In this document: in pieces, positions 1 to 10,507 of the stretch
How positions within the stretch are numbered: position 1 is the stretch's first letter
Layout of the letters: every line of letters begins with the position of its first letter
Assembly: GCA_016210005.1 (NCBI GenBank)
Contig: JACQVA010000069.1
Coordinates: 1-64,000 of the forward strand
Length of the DNA: 64,000 nucleotides
Source: Deltaproteobacteria bacterium
GTDB lineage: Bacteria > Desulfobacterota > Binatia > HRBIN30 > JACQVA1
Direction: 5' to 3'
Position numbers and translations under genes: made by a program
Notes under the pieces: model-generated
Seen by the model: only the letters and a program-made list of their open reading frames with translations
The model's database searches: none
Told to the model about the DNA's origin: nothing

Positions 1-183
1 CAGTCCCTGCGTTGCGCTGTTCTCCCTTGCCATTCGACAATTCTCCTCTCGTCGAGATGGCCGGGGAGGTTAGTCGAACGCGACGTCAGCGCGCATGCAT
101 GCTCACCGGAAGGACACAGATCAACCGCGCGGCGCTGTTGGCGCCGTCACCGGCAGCGGCGCGCACGGAAGTGGAGCTATCGG

Positions 184-400
184 ATGCCAGCGGCGAACTT
201 CCGCCTCACCCAGATCCTCAGCGCCGGCGCGAGCAACACCTGGTTGAGCCTCAACTACGACCAGTATCAGCACAACGGCTTGCTTAAGCACTTGAGCGAC
301 ACCGGCCCCAAGGGGGCCAACAACGCCATGGACAACACCGCCACGTTCACGTACGACGGGCTCGGCCGCTTGCGCGGCGTCGAGGGGCAGCAGGGGCTCC
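184..400 (+). pseudogene. Rhs/YD-repeat-like gene fragment
   Basis: An open stretch of about 70 codons ends in a phrase (TFTYDGLGRLRGVEG) typical of the YD repeats of Rhs/wall-associated polymorphic toxins. The preceding residues (NYDQYQHNGLLKHLSDTG) are also compatible with such repeats. Intact Rhs proteins are usually over 1000 residues. Here the similarity begins abruptly and ends near position 400, where the reading frame turns into unrelated sequence that runs into the rplU promoter. I read it as the decayed tail or an orphan scrap of an Rhs element. No start codon with a convincing ribosome-binding site is visible. The first 180 bases show nothing else recognisable. Confidence 0.4.
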
Positions 401-444
401 CACCGACCTCCCCCGGGCTCCGCTCCCAGGGCTGGTTGGCCTGG

Positions 445-477
445 TTGACAAGGTTGGGTGCGTTCAGTAGGTATTCT
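445..477 (+). promoter_or_regulatory. Putative sigma-70 promoter of rplU-rpmA
   Basis: A perfect TTGACA -35 hexamer lies at 445-450. A poor -10 candidate (TAGGTA at 468-473, or TATTCT at 472-477 with a long spacer) follows, about 30 bases before the rplU start. The -35 is convincing; the -10 is weak. Confidence 0.45.
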
Positions 478-503
478 CGTTCCTGTAAGCGGTGGAGAAC
501 TCA

Positions 504-836
504 ATGAACTATGCCATCATCCGCACCGGCGGCAAGCAGTATCGCGTAACCCCGGGCGACGTTATCCAAGTCGAGAAGCTGAGCGGTGACGCCGGCAGCC
601 CGGTCGAGTTCGGCGAGGTGCTGATGGCCTCCGGCGGGGGCAACGTGCAGGTCGGCAATCCCCTGGTAGCGGGGGCGCGAGTCACCGGCGAAATCGTGCG
701 GCAGAGCAAGAGCAAGAAGATCTTGGTGTTCAAGAAGAAGCGGCGCAAGAACTATCGCCGGCATCAGGGCCACCGCCAGCTGCAAACCAGCGTGCGGGTG
801 ACCGGTATCGAAGCGGGAGGAAGCCATGGCGCATAA
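504..836 (+). CDS. rplU: 50S ribosomal protein L21
   Basis: A 110-residue bL21 protein of normal length. The N-terminus ([15 protein letters not shown]) and the basic block [20 protein letters not shown]-like region near residues 72-95 are diagnostic. bL21 binds 23S rRNA in the large subunit next to bL20. The start at 504 was preferred over an in-frame GTG at 492 because the purine-rich GGTGGAG at 491-497 is a good Shine-Dalgarno for 504, and because family members start with this Met. The 3' end overlaps rpmA by 11 bases, so the two are translationally coupled. A C-terminal tail rich in Gly and Ala ([11 protein letters not shown]) extends slightly past the usual end. Confidence 0.97.
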   Translation: MNYAIIRTGGKQYRVTPGDVIQVEKLSGDAGSPVEFGEVLMASGGGNVQVGNPLVAGARVTGEIVRQSKSKKILVFKKKRRKNYRRHQGHRQLQTSVRVTGIEAGGSHGA

Positions 837-1080
837 GAAAGGTCAGGGCAGCACGCGCAACGGGCGCGACAGCAACGGACAACGCCGTGGGGTGAAGATG
901 TTCGCCGGTGAGCTGGCGCGTGCCGGCAACATCATCGTGCGCCAATTGGGCACCCGCATCCACCCTGGCAAGAACGTCGGCATGGGCCGTGACTACACGC
1001 TCTTCGCCAAGATCGACGGGCTGATTCAGTACGAACGGGTCGGGAAGGACCGCAAACAGGTCCACGTCTACCCCCTGTAG
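826..1080 (+). CDS. rpmA: 50S ribosomal protein L27
   Basis: An 84-residue bL27 protein of normal length. Its flexible N-terminus ([21 protein letters not shown]) reaches the peptidyl-transferase centre in the ribosome. This version begins directly with AHKKG and so lacks the N-terminal cleavable extension known from Firmicutes. The ATG lies inside the end of rplU after AAGCGGGAGGAAGCC, a strong Shine-Dalgarno. The order rplU-rpmA-obgE is the usual one in proteobacteria and many other phyla. Confidence 0.97.
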   Translation: MAHKKGQGSTRNGRDSNGQRRGVKMFAGELARAGNIIVRQLGTRIHPGKNVGMGRDYTLFAKIDGLIQYERVGKDRKQVHVYPL

Positions 1081-1089
1081 TTCCACCCT

Positions 1090-1113
1090 CCGACCGCCCC
1101 GCGGCGCGGTCGG
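1090..1113. other. GC hairpin between rpmA and obgE
   Basis: A perfect 8-bp inverted repeat (CCGACCGC / GCGGTCGG) with an 8-base loop lies in the 74-base gap. No T tract follows, so it is not a classical terminator. It could attenuate or stabilise the upstream ribosomal-protein mRNA relative to obgE. Confidence 0.4.
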
Positions 1114-1145
1114 CCCACCACGATTCAGCCGCTGACGCTGGCTGA

Positions 1146-3334
<2,189 letters not shown>

Positions 3335-3343
3335 GGCGCCCGC

Positions 3344-3757
3344 TCACCGGCCAACTTGCCGCGGATTGATCGGCTGGCCGTGGGAGAACTCGACCAAGTT
3401 GCCGTCGGGATCGCACAGCAAGCAGAAGTAGCCGACGATCGGCCCGGCATCGCGCGGCGCCTGCGCCAACACCCCGGCGACGGCGGCTCGGGCGGCCATC
3501 GCATCGACCGCGGCGCGCGAGGGCAGGTCGTAGCCGAAGTGCGCAAACGGCGCCGGCTGTGCCGCCGGTGCCGGCGCGATGCCGATGGCGACGATGACAA
3601 AATCGGGTTCGCTCGGGCGCTCGCTCAGCCAAACCACCCGCACGCCCTCATCGGTGCGGTCATGCACCACGTGCAAGCCGACGTAGTCGCGGTAGAACTC
3701 GACCGTGGCGGCCACCTCGCGCACGAACAGCGCGACGTGGGTCAGATGCGGCGGCAT
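3344..3757 (-). CDS. VOC-superfamily (glyoxalase/dioxygenase-like) protein
   Basis: A 137-residue small VOC protein. The N-terminus MPPHLTHVALFV has the His-containing first beta strand. The C-terminal part has CLLCDPDGNLVEFSHGQPI, whose DPDGN.VE signature carries the metal-ligand Glu. One VOC module of this size normally dimerises and binds a divalent metal, with substrates ranging from methylglyoxal adducts to catechols or fosfomycin; the substrate cannot be called here. An upstream in-frame extension overlaps the neighbouring gene in another frame and was discarded. It lies 11 bases after the flavin-binding-like gene, probably in the same transcript. Confidence 0.8.
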   Translation of the reverse strand: MPPHLTHVALFVREVAATVEFYRDYVGLHVVHDRTDEGVRVVWLSERPSEPDFVIVAIGIAPAPAAQPAPFAHFGYDLPSRAAVDAMAARAAVAGVLAQAPRDAGPIVGYFCLLCDPDGNLVEFSHGQPINPRQVGR

Positions 3758-3768
3758 CGGGCGCACGC

Positions 3769-4200
3769 TCACGCCGGCTGGCGCACCGCCGCGTGGCGGC
3801 TGTGGCCCAGCCCTTGTGTCCAGTCGATGATACGGATGCGCTGCGGCTCCAGCTTGGCGATCAGCAGTCGCTGGTCCGCCCACACGTCCGCCAGCTGCGG
3901 GAACTTCTGCGTCAGCAGATGCTGCCCGAGCACGGTTTCGTCCCCGGCGACAATCGAAGCGTCGCCCAGCAACTCGACGCCGTGCATCGGAATCTGAAAC
4001 CCGTCGTCGACCACCACCGACACCTGCGGGCGGGCGGCGATCGCCCGGTGCTTCTCGCTGTCCCGGAAGACGAAAAAGTACACGCTCAGCGGCTCGGCCA
4101 AAGCGTAGCAAGTGGTGGCCGCGCGCACCTCGCCTTGGAACTCGTAGGACAGCACCATCGAGCGGTGCGTGGCCAGGTAGGCTTCGACTTCGTCTTGCAT
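3769..4200 (-). CDS. Pyridoxamine 5'-phosphate oxidase-like FMN-binding protein
   Basis: A 143-residue split-barrel protein. It carries the typical opening 'YLATHRSMVLSYEFQGEVRAATTCYA' (paraphrased; residues about 6-31), then YFFVFRDSEKHRAIAARPQVSVVVDD and GVELLGDASIV, as in the general-stress/PNPOx-like flavin family. Many such proteins bind FMN or F420, or reduce small molecules; PNPOx activity itself is not implied. The ATG at 4200 was chosen because it is preceded by a GGGGGTGG run; the longer reading frame to 4266 overlaps the end of the radical SAM gene. It is 28 bases downstream of the radical SAM gene. Confidence 0.75.
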   Translation of the reverse strand: MQDEVEAYLATHRSMVLSYEFQGEVRAATTCYALAEPLSVYFFVFRDSEKHRAIAARPQVSVVVDDGFQIPMHGVELLGDASIVAGDETVLGQHLLTQKFPQLADVWADQRLLIAKLEPQRIRIIDWTQGLGHSRHAAVRQPA

Positions 4201-4228
4201 CCGTCCACCCCCGGAACGTTCGGCCGCA

Positions 4229-5470
4229 TCATGGCGCGGCGGCGTCGGGCTGGCAATGGGCGGCAAGCCGCCGGGCGAAGTAGGCCGCCACCGGCTCGGC
4301 GGTGCCGGCGGCCACCGCCTTGCGGTAGGGGCCGGGAACGTAAGCGCAGAAAGGATCCGACTCGAGGTAGTCTCCCGTCATGCTGAAGGCGCGCGCCCGC
4401 GAGCCACCGCAGACGTCGCGGAACTCACAGACGCCGCACTTGCCCTTGAGCTGCTGGTAGTCGCGCAAGGTGCGAAACAACTCGCTGTCGCGATAAATCG
4501 CCGCCAAGCGCTGCTGGCGCACGCTGCCGGCCGAAATCGGCAAGAAGCCGCTGGGGAAGACCTCGCCGGTGTGTGAAATGAACACGAAGCCGTTGCCGTC
4601 ATTGACGCTCTTGGGCGCGCGCGACTGCCCGTCCTTGATGGCGAAGCCGAGACCGCGGACCGCCGGCAGCGGGCGGCGCTGGCGGCGCGCGCCGGCGCGC
4701 CGCTGCAACAGAAAGCGCCGGTAGTGCGGCGCGGCCGTGCTCTTGATGTCGAACGGCACTTCTTGTGACAGAGAGAACATCTTGGCGAAGATCGCCTCGT
4801 ACTGCTCGGCGCTGATTTCGTCCTGTGGCCGCCCGCGCCCGGTCGGCACCAGGAAGAACACGCTCCAGAGGTCAATGCCCAGGCCGGTCATCAGCTCGGC
4901 CAGGGCGTCGAAGTCATCGAAGTTGAAACGGGTGACGGTGGTGTTCACCTGGGTCGACAGGCCGAGGCTGCGGGCGTACCCCAGCAGGTCGAGCGACCAG
5001 TCGAAGGAGCCGCGTACGCGCCGGAAGGCGTCGTGAGCGGCCGCGCTCGCGCCGTCGAGGCTGACGGCTATGCGCGCCAGGCCGGCGGCCTTGAGCCGGT
5101 CGATGACTGCGTGCGTCATCAGCGGCGTGCCCGAGGGCGTCATGGTCATGCGCAGGCCGGCGCGGTCACCGTAGCTGATGAGGTCGTAGATGTCCGGCCG
5201 CTTGATCGGGTCGCCGCCGGTGAGCACCAACAGCGGGCTGCCGAATTCGGCCACCTGCTCGAGCAGCTGGCACCCCTCGGCGGTGCTCAACTCGCGCGGG
5301 TCGCGCGCGGGCACGGCTTCAGCACGGCAATGCACGCAGGCGAGGTCGCAGGCGCGGGTGACTTCCCAAATGACGAGAAAGGGGGCGCGCTCGAAATCGA
5401 GGGTGCCGAGGTCGGTGCGGCCGCCGCCAACGGCGGTGTCGGCCGAGGCTGCAGTCGGTGTCGCAGACAT
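4229..5470 (-). CDS. Radical SAM/SPASM protein, NirJ/AhbD-like
   Basis: A 413-residue radical SAM enzyme. The cluster-binding motif is C41-x3-C45-x2-C48 (CDLACVHC), preceded by FLVIWEVTRA, the opening shared by NirJ, AhbC and AhbD and by an uncharacterised sister group (TIGR04053-like). The C-terminus has CGVCEFRDVCGGSRARA followed by FCAYVPG, a four-Cys site for an auxiliary 4Fe-4S cluster. NirJ and AhbC/AhbD act on the side chains of iron-coproporphyrin or sirohaem derivatives. A tetrapyrrole substrate is therefore a reasonable guess, but no other ahb/nir gene is in the window. The enzyme is cytoplasmic and oxygen-sensitive. The neighbours downstream are a flavin-binding-like protein and a VOC protein. 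Confidence 0.85.
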   Translation of the reverse strand: MSATPTAASADTAVGGGRTDLGTLDFERAPFLVIWEVTRACDLACVHCRAEAVPARDPRELSTAEGCQLLEQVAEFGSPLLVLTGGDPIKRPDIYDLISYGDRAGLRMTMTPSGTPLMTHAVIDRLKAAGLARIAVSLDGASAAAHDAFRRVRGSFDWSLDLLGYARSLGLSTQVNTTVTRFNFDDFDALAELMTGLGIDLWSVFFLVPTGRGRPQDEISAEQYEAIFAKMFSLSQEVPFDIKSTAAPHYRRFLLQRRAGARRQRRPLPAVRGLGFAIKDGQSRAPKSVNDGNGFVFISHTGEVFPSGFLPISAGSVRQQRLAAIYRDSELFRTLRDYQQLKGKCGVCEFRDVCGGSRARAFSMTGDYLESDPFCAYVPGPYRKAVAAGTAEPVAAYFARRLAAHCQPDAAAP

Positions 5471-5519
5471 CGCGGCGCAGCTTAGCGCAGGCGCACGGCT
5501 GGCGCCACCGCACCGCCGG

Positions 5520-6527
5520 CTAGAAGAACACCCCGGTGCGCTCGCGCAGGCCGCGTTCGAGCATGCTCTGGATCGCGCTCTTCACCTTGTCGACGTGGCG
5601 CTGGATGACGCGGTCCTCGTCGTGAGGGTTACCGGAGAACCGCATCGGCTTGCCGAAATAGATGCGGTACTTCGCCGGCAGCGGGATCAAACCGAGCGGC
5701 CCGAGCCATGGCCAGGTGAGCGTGACCGGGAAGGCGGGCATGCCGAGCAGGCGCGCCAGCCAGCGCACGTTAGCGATCGCCGGGGCTTGTTCCTCCGAGC
5801 CCACCACCGCCACCGGCACGATCGGCGTTTTGGTCTCGAGCGCCAAGCGCACGAAGCCAAGGCCGAACTCCTGCAGCTGATAGCGCTGGCTGAAGAGTTT
5901 ATTCATGCCGCGCACGCCCTCGGGAAACACCAACACCGCTTCGTCGTTGTTGAGCAGGTCAACGCAGTTCTTCGGCGTGCCGACCACCGAGCCGATGCGG
6001 GCGAGCAACTCGCTGACAAACGGGACGGTTGGCAGCCAATACTCACCCATGGCGCGCAGGATGCGCGGCGGGTCGCCGTAGAGGAAGGCGGCGGTGGCGA
6101 TCATCGTGCCGTCGATAGCTATCTGGCCGGCGTGGTTGGCGATGAGCAGCACGCGCCCGGGCGGCAGGTGTTCGATACCGCTGGCCTCGGCGCGGAAGTA
6201 GTAGCGGTAGAACAGCGCCGTAACCTGCAGCGCGCGCCGGGCGCTGTCGACGTGAAAGCCCCAGGGGTCGTAGCCGTAGCGATTCAACCGCACCGGCACC
6301 TTGTGCATGCGGTGCGCGATCTCGTCGTTGAGACGGGCGATGACATCAGGATTGACGGCGTTGCCGAGCTGGTGCACGAACTCCACCAGACGTTCGAGCC
6401 CGTCCGGCGCCGCGGTGGGCCGGCGGGCGACGCGAGCCTTGGCCGCTGGCCCCTGCTGGTCGCCGGTCTTGGCGCGCCGGCCCGTCTGCCGGCGGTGGTT
6501 GTCCAGTGAGGCAACGCGCGCAGCCAT
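5520..6527 (-). CDS. PlsC/DGAT-like acyltransferase
   Basis: A 335-residue glycerolipid-acyltransferase-like protein. It has the catalytic block ANHAGQIAIDG (N131, H132, D139), which has H-x6-D spacing rather than the H-x4-D of PlsC, as in the LPLAT/MGAT-like branch. VFPEGVRG near residues 199-206 is the second conserved block. It most likely transfers an acyl group to a glycerol-phosphate or other hydroxyl at the inner membrane. The start at 6527 was chosen because AAGGAG lies 8 bases upstream; the longer frame to 6662 would overlap the preceding epimerase gene. The basic, Ala-rich first 45 residues look disordered. Confidence 0.85.
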   Translation of the reverse strand: MAARVASLDNHRRQTGRRAKTGDQQGPAAKARVARRPTAAPDGLERLVEFVHQLGNAVNPDVIARLNDEIAHRMHKVPVRLNRYGYDPWGFHVDSARRALQVTALFYRYYFRAEASGIEHLPPGRVLLIANHAGQIAIDGTMIATAAFLYGDPPRILRAMGEYWLPTVPFVSELLARIGSVVGTPKNCVDLLNNDEAVLVFPEGVRGMNKLFSQRYQLQEFGLGFVRLALETKTPIVPVAVVGSEEQAPAIANVRWLARLLGMPAFPVTLTWPWLGPLGLIPLPAKYRIYFGKPMRFSGNPHDEDRVIQRHVDKVKSAIQSMLERGLRERTGVFF

Positions 6528-6594
6528 ACACATCACTCCTTGCGCAGAATCATCCCGTTGGGTTTCCGGCGGTGGTCGTCGCTCGGCTACGCGC

Positions 6595-7512
6595 CTAACT
6601 GCGCAGGCTGGCGAAGATCTCCTCGAGCCCGAAGCGGGGCTTAAAGCCGGTGGCGGCGGCAAAGCGGCTGCCGTCGAGCGTGCACGGGTACTTGACGAAA
6701 TCGATCGCCCCGGGGGGAAAGGGATAGAGGCCCAGGCGAAACATGGTTCTCACGGCCGGCCGCGCCAGCACTTCCGGCAGCGGCACCGCCGTCCCACCGG
6801 TTTCCGCGATCGCCACTTTGAGCGGCACCGCCCCCGGCCCGGTCAAGTTGAACACTCCGCGCGCACGCCGCTCAATGGCCAGCGCGATGGCCTCGGCAAC
6901 GTCCTGCTCGTGGATGAACTGCATCATGGGGTTGAAGCCCATCGCCGTCGGCACGTATTCCAGTTGCAAATAGCGGCCGATCGCACTGTGTACGGAGTAG
7001 CCGAGCACATTTACAGGTCGAATAATCGTGACCGCGATCTCCGGGTACTGCCACAGGTAGGCGCTGGCGAGGGTGTCGACCTCCACCAGATCGCGCACGT
7101 CGGGATAGGTGCGGCTGCCGTTGAGCGGATAGCCCTCGTCCATGTAGTAGGGGTTCTCGGGCAGCGCTCCGTAGACGTAGGCGCTGGAAAAAACCACTAA
7201 TTGTTTCACGCCGTAAGTGACGCAACACTCGAGCACGCGTTTGGTACCGGCCAGGTTGACCTGGTGCCGAACCGCCGGGGCCTCCTCGAAGTGGCGAATG
7301 AAGGCCAGGTGCGCGATCGCGTGCGGGCGCTCGCGGCGCACCACGTCCTCGAAGCGCCGTTTGCGCAAGTCGAGCTGGTAGAAGCGCAGCTCGCGCGGGC
7401 GCTCCTTCCAGGGAGTGCGGTCGGCGCCGACGATCTCGTAGGCACGAGCCAGGCGGCGGGCCACCAAATTCCCCTGCCCGCCGGCGACGCCCGTAACCAA
7501 CACCTTGTCCAT
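6595..7512 (-). CDS. NAD-dependent epimerase/dehydratase (extended SDR)
   Basis: A 305-residue extended short-chain dehydrogenase. The Rossmann motif near the start is GVAGGQGNLVARRL, a GxxGxxG variant. The catalytic Tyr is likely in SSAYVYG (YVYGALPENPYYMDE). IIRPVNVLGY and the later substrate-binding part match sugar-nucleotide or sterol-type epimerase/dehydrogenases. The substrate is unknown. It lies 67 bases upstream of the acyltransferase on the same strand, which suggests a lipid- or envelope-related role, but this is only context. Confidence 0.85.
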   Translation of the reverse strand: MDKVLVTGVAGGQGNLVARRLARAYEIVGADRTPWKERPRELRFYQLDLRKRRFEDVVRRERPHAIAHLAFIRHFEEAPAVRHQVNLAGTKRVLECCVTYGVKQLVVFSSAYVYGALPENPYYMDEGYPLNGSRTYPDVRDLVEVDTLASAYLWQYPEIAVTIIRPVNVLGYSVHSAIGRYLQLEYVPTAMGFNPMMQFIHEQDVAEAIALAIERRARGVFNLTGPGAVPLKVAIAETGGTAVPLPEVLARPAVRTMFRLGLYPFPPGAIDFVKYPCTLDGSRFAAATGFKPRFGLEEIFASLRS

Positions 7513-7608
7513 ACGGCGGCAACTGTAATCCGCCGCTCAGCGCAGAGCAATGGCCGCGACCAGCCGGTGCCCGCAGCCCGCCCGCAGCCCCCCGGCAGGC
7601 GGGTCGGC

Positions 7609-8667
7609 TCAATTGCTGCCCAGGTGCGCGGCCAGTGCGGCGTAGGGATCGGCGGCGCCGGCGGCGACTTGCAACACCTGGGCAATCGCAGCAGCCAGGT
7701 TGCCACGAGCGCGTGCCTGCATGGCAGCGAACAGCTCCAGCCGCTCGTTGTACATCGCATAGTGCAGCAGGCTGGCGTTATTGAGTGGAGCGCGAGCGAA
7801 GTCGGCATAGAGATTGGTTTGCAGGGGCAAGGCGCGAAACTCGGTCTGGCCGCGGCTGAGCCGCCGCCGCCGCTCGCTGTCATCGATGCCGCTGGCGTAG
7901 GCTGCGCGCATGCTGGCGGTCAGCCGGCCAAGAAATGCCGAGAACGCCAGCGCGTCCTGCCACAGCTGTTCGGCGCGCGCGGCGTTGTCGCTCTCGCCCC
8001 GCGCGGTGAAAAACGCCACCGTGCCGCTGTAACCAACGAAGTTAGCGAACGACTCGTTAAAGGCGCCGTGGCCGGGCAGGTAGCGGGTGTTGTGGGTCAG
8101 CTCGTGCATGATCACCGCTGCCAGGCTCACCCGATCGAGGCGCAACAAATTCGACAGCAACGGATCATCGAACCAGCCGAGGGTGCTAAAGGCTACCGAC
8201 GGCTGCACCACGGTATCGTAGCCCTCGGCTTCCAGCTCCGCCGCCGCGGCGTGCGCCTCGGCCTGGTCAAAAAAGCCGCGGTACGGCACCCGACCCACGA
8301 TCGGAAACCACCAGGTAACCAGCTCCAGCCGCTCGCGATAAGCCGCCAGCACCACGTGCACCACCTGATCGGCGTCCACCCGCGCGAAGCTGCTGAAGCT
8401 GCCGGCGGCCCGCAGCCCGAGTCGGTCGCGGGCAAAAGCGCGGGCATCGAGCGCTAGCGCCAGCTTGCTCTTGGTGTCGGCGTCAAGCAGCGGGTCTGCC
8501 AGTAACTCCTCGATCGGTTGCCGGCGCCACAGGATGCGTGCTTCCTCGTAACCCGCGCGCAGCACGTACAGCGGCGAGCAGCCGGCGAGCAAGCAGCCGC
8601 CGGCGGCCAGCGCTACCGCCCAAGCGGCGGCCGCGGCCAGCCGGCGCCAGCGCTCACTTCGCCGCAC
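7609..8667 (-). CDS. Zinc aminopeptidase-like lipoprotein (PF10023 type)
   Basis: A 352-residue predicted lipoprotein. The signal peptide ends in a lipobox (LLAGC) near residue 30. HELTH at 188-192 is the zinc-metallopeptidase motif, and an ESFAN motif about 20 residues later supplies the likely third ligand. The overall layout is that of the 'putative aminopeptidase' family PF10023. It probably works on peptides in the periplasm. The GTG start at 8667 was chosen because GGAGGT lies 8 bases upstream; the longer frame starts with a TTG. The gene overlaps the stop of the ABC exporter gene by 14 bases, so it is coupled to it. Confidence 0.85.
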   Translation of the reverse strand: MRRSERWRRLAAAAAWAVALAAGGCLLAGCSPLYVLRAGYEEARILWRRQPIEELLADPLLDADTKSKLALALDARAFARDRLGLRAAGSFSSFARVDADQVVHVVLAAYRERLELVTWWFPIVGRVPYRGFFDQAEAHAAAAELEAEGYDTVVQPSVAFSTLGWFDDPLLSNLLRLDRVSLAAVIMHELTHNTRYLPGHGAFNESFANFVGYSGTVAFFTARGESDNAARAEQLWQDALAFSAFLGRLTASMRAAYASGIDDSERRRRLSRGQTEFRALPLQTNLYADFARAPLNNASLLHYAMYNERLELFAAMQARARGNLAAAIAQVLQVAAGAADPYAALAAHLGSN

Positions 8668-10507
8668 CGCTGCCCACCTCCGCCGCCGGCGCCGGGGCGG
8701 CAACCGGACGGTACTGCAACTGATGCAACCGGTAGTACAAGCCGCGGGCGGTCAGGAGCTGGGCGTGCGTGCCGCACTCGCGTAACTGGCCGTGATGCAT
8801 CACCAGAATGCGGTCGCTGTGCTCGATGGTGGAGAGCCGGTGAGCGATCACCACCGCGGTGCGCTGGCGCATGAGCACGGCGAGCGCGTCCTGGATCAGC
8901 AACTCGGTTTCGGTATCGACACTGGCGGTCGCTTCGTCGAGCACAAGAATCGGCGGATCGCGCGCCAGGGCGCGGGCAAACGCCAGCAGCTGGCGCTGGC
9001 CGGTGGAGAGGTTGCTGCCACGTTCGCGCAGCTGTGCGTGGTAGCGCTCGGGCAGCCGCTCGATGAAGTGGTGGGCGTTGACCAGCGTCGCCGCCCGCTC
9101 GACGACGGCGGGGGAGATCTCCGGCCGGCCCAAGGTGAGGTTGTCGGCGATGGTGCCGGAGAACAGGAAGACGTCCTGCAATACTACGCCGATGCGCGCC
9201 CGCAAGGCGTGCAGATCCCACTGGCGCACATCACTGCCATCGACCAGCACTCGGCCACGGTTAGCATCGTAGGTGCGATTGAGCAGCTTGATGACCGAGG
9301 TCTTGCCGGCGCCGGTGGCGCCGACGATGGCGATCTTCTCGCCCGGTTCGATCACGAAGGAAACGTCCTTCAGCACCCAGTCCTCTTGTTTGTAGGCGAA
9401 CCACACGTGATCGAACTCGATCCGGCCGCGGGTGGCCGCCGGCCGCTTAGCCGCCGGTGGGCTGGCAATCAGGGCGGGGGTGTCGAGCAATTGAAAGACG
9501 CGCTCGGCCGAAGCCATGGCCGATTGCATCACCGCATACTTGGTCGAGAAATCGCGGATCGGAACGAAGAACTTCTGCACATACTCGATAAAGGCGACCA
9601 GGGTACCAAACGCCAAGGCGCCGGCCAGGATTTCGCCGCCGCCGTACCAGACGATGAGCGCGAAGGAGATCGCGCAGACCGCTTCGACCAGCGAGAACAG
9701 GGCCGCCTCGTAGATATTGGCCCAGTGATTGGCCAAGCGGTGGGCGTCGTTGAGACCCTCGAAGCGGCGATAAGTCTTGGCCTCCTGGGCGAACAGTTGA
9801 ATGACGCTCACGCCCGAGATGGCCTCCTGCAGGTAGGCGTTGAGGCGCGCGATGCGTTCGCGGATGGCGCGGTAGCTCTCGCGCGCTTTGAGGCGGAAGA
9901 AGTTGATGGCCAACACCATCACCGGCAACAGCGCCAGTGTTACCAAGGCCAGGCGCCATTCGATCGCCAGCATGATGGCGACGATTCCCAGCAGCGTGAC
10001 CACATCCATCAGGATCGTCATCGCCCCGGCGGCGAACATCTCGCTGATCACATCGACGTCACCGGTGAGCCGGGTAACGGTGCGGCCGACCGGGTTGCGG
10101 TCGAAGAACGACGCCGGCAGGGTTTGCACATGCGCGAACAAGTCGTGGCGCAAGTCGGCCAGGCTTTTCTGCGCCACCACCATGGTCAGGTAGTACTGCA
10201 CGTACAGGCAGACGAACTCACCGGCCAAGCTGCCGGCATAGAGCAGCCCCATATGGCCGAGACCGCTGAGGTCGCGAGCGGCGACGTAGCGATCGATGGC
10301 GAGTTTCAGGATGTAGGGTTGGGTCAAGGCGAACAGCGAGGTTAGCGGCAGCGAGGCCAGCGCCAAGAAGAACAGGCGGCGGTAGGGCCGGATGTAGGCC
10401 CACAGCCGGAGCATCAGCCGGGCGTCGTAGGCCTTGCCGAGCGCGGCTTCCTGATGCAACGAAGGACCGGCGGCGGTGCCGGCCGTTGTCACTGGCGGTG
10501 TGCTCAC
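8654..10507 (-). CDS. ABC exporter half-transporter (MdlB/MsbA-like), second subunit
   Basis: A 617-residue half-transporter. A six-helix ABC_membrane domain covers about 30-330 and an ATPase domain about 360-600. Walker A is GATGAGKTS, Walker B is ILVLDEATASVD with the catalytic Glu, but the signature motif is LSTGQ instead of LSGGQ. The gene overlaps the partner gene by four bases. The pair probably forms a heterodimeric exporter in the inner membrane for lipids, drugs or peptides. The cargo is unknown; the zinc peptidase lipoprotein gene downstream is coupled to it. Confidence 0.9.
   Translation of the reverse strand: MSTPPVTTAGTAAGPSLHQEAALGKAYDARLMLRLWAYIRPYRRLFFLALASLPLTSLFALTQPYILKLAIDRYVAARDLSGLGHMGLLYAGSLAGEFVCLYVQYYLTMVVAQKSLADLRHDLFAHVQTLPASFFDRNPVGRTVTRLTGDVDVISEMFAAGAMTILMDVVTLLGIVAIMLAIEWRLALVTLALLPVMVLAINFFRLKARESYRAIRERIARLNAYLQEAISGVSVIQLFAQEAKTYRRFEGLNDAHRLANHWANIYEAALFSLVEAVCAISFALIVWYGGGEILAGALAFGTLVAFIEYVQKFFVPIRDFSTKYAVMQSAMASAERVFQLLDTPALIASPPAAKRPAATRGRIEFDHVWFAYKQEDWVLKDVSFVIEPGEKIAIVGATGAGKTSVIKLLNRTYDANRGRVLVDGSDVRQWDLHALRARIGVVLQDVFLFSGTIADNLTLGRPEISPAVVERAATLVNAHHFIERLPERYHAQLRERGSNLSTGQRQLLAFARALARDPPILVLDEATASVDTETELLIQDALAVLMRQRTAVVIAHRLSTIEHSDRILVMHHGQLRECGTHAQLLTARGLYYRLHQLQYRPVAAPAPAAEVGSGAAK

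Noticed and set aside
5190-6509. Long plus-strand open frames opposite the radical SAM and acyltransferase genes, and similar antisense frames elsewhere
   Set aside because: They are shadows of minus-strand genes produced by high GC content, rich in Arg, Ala, Pro and His with no family match.
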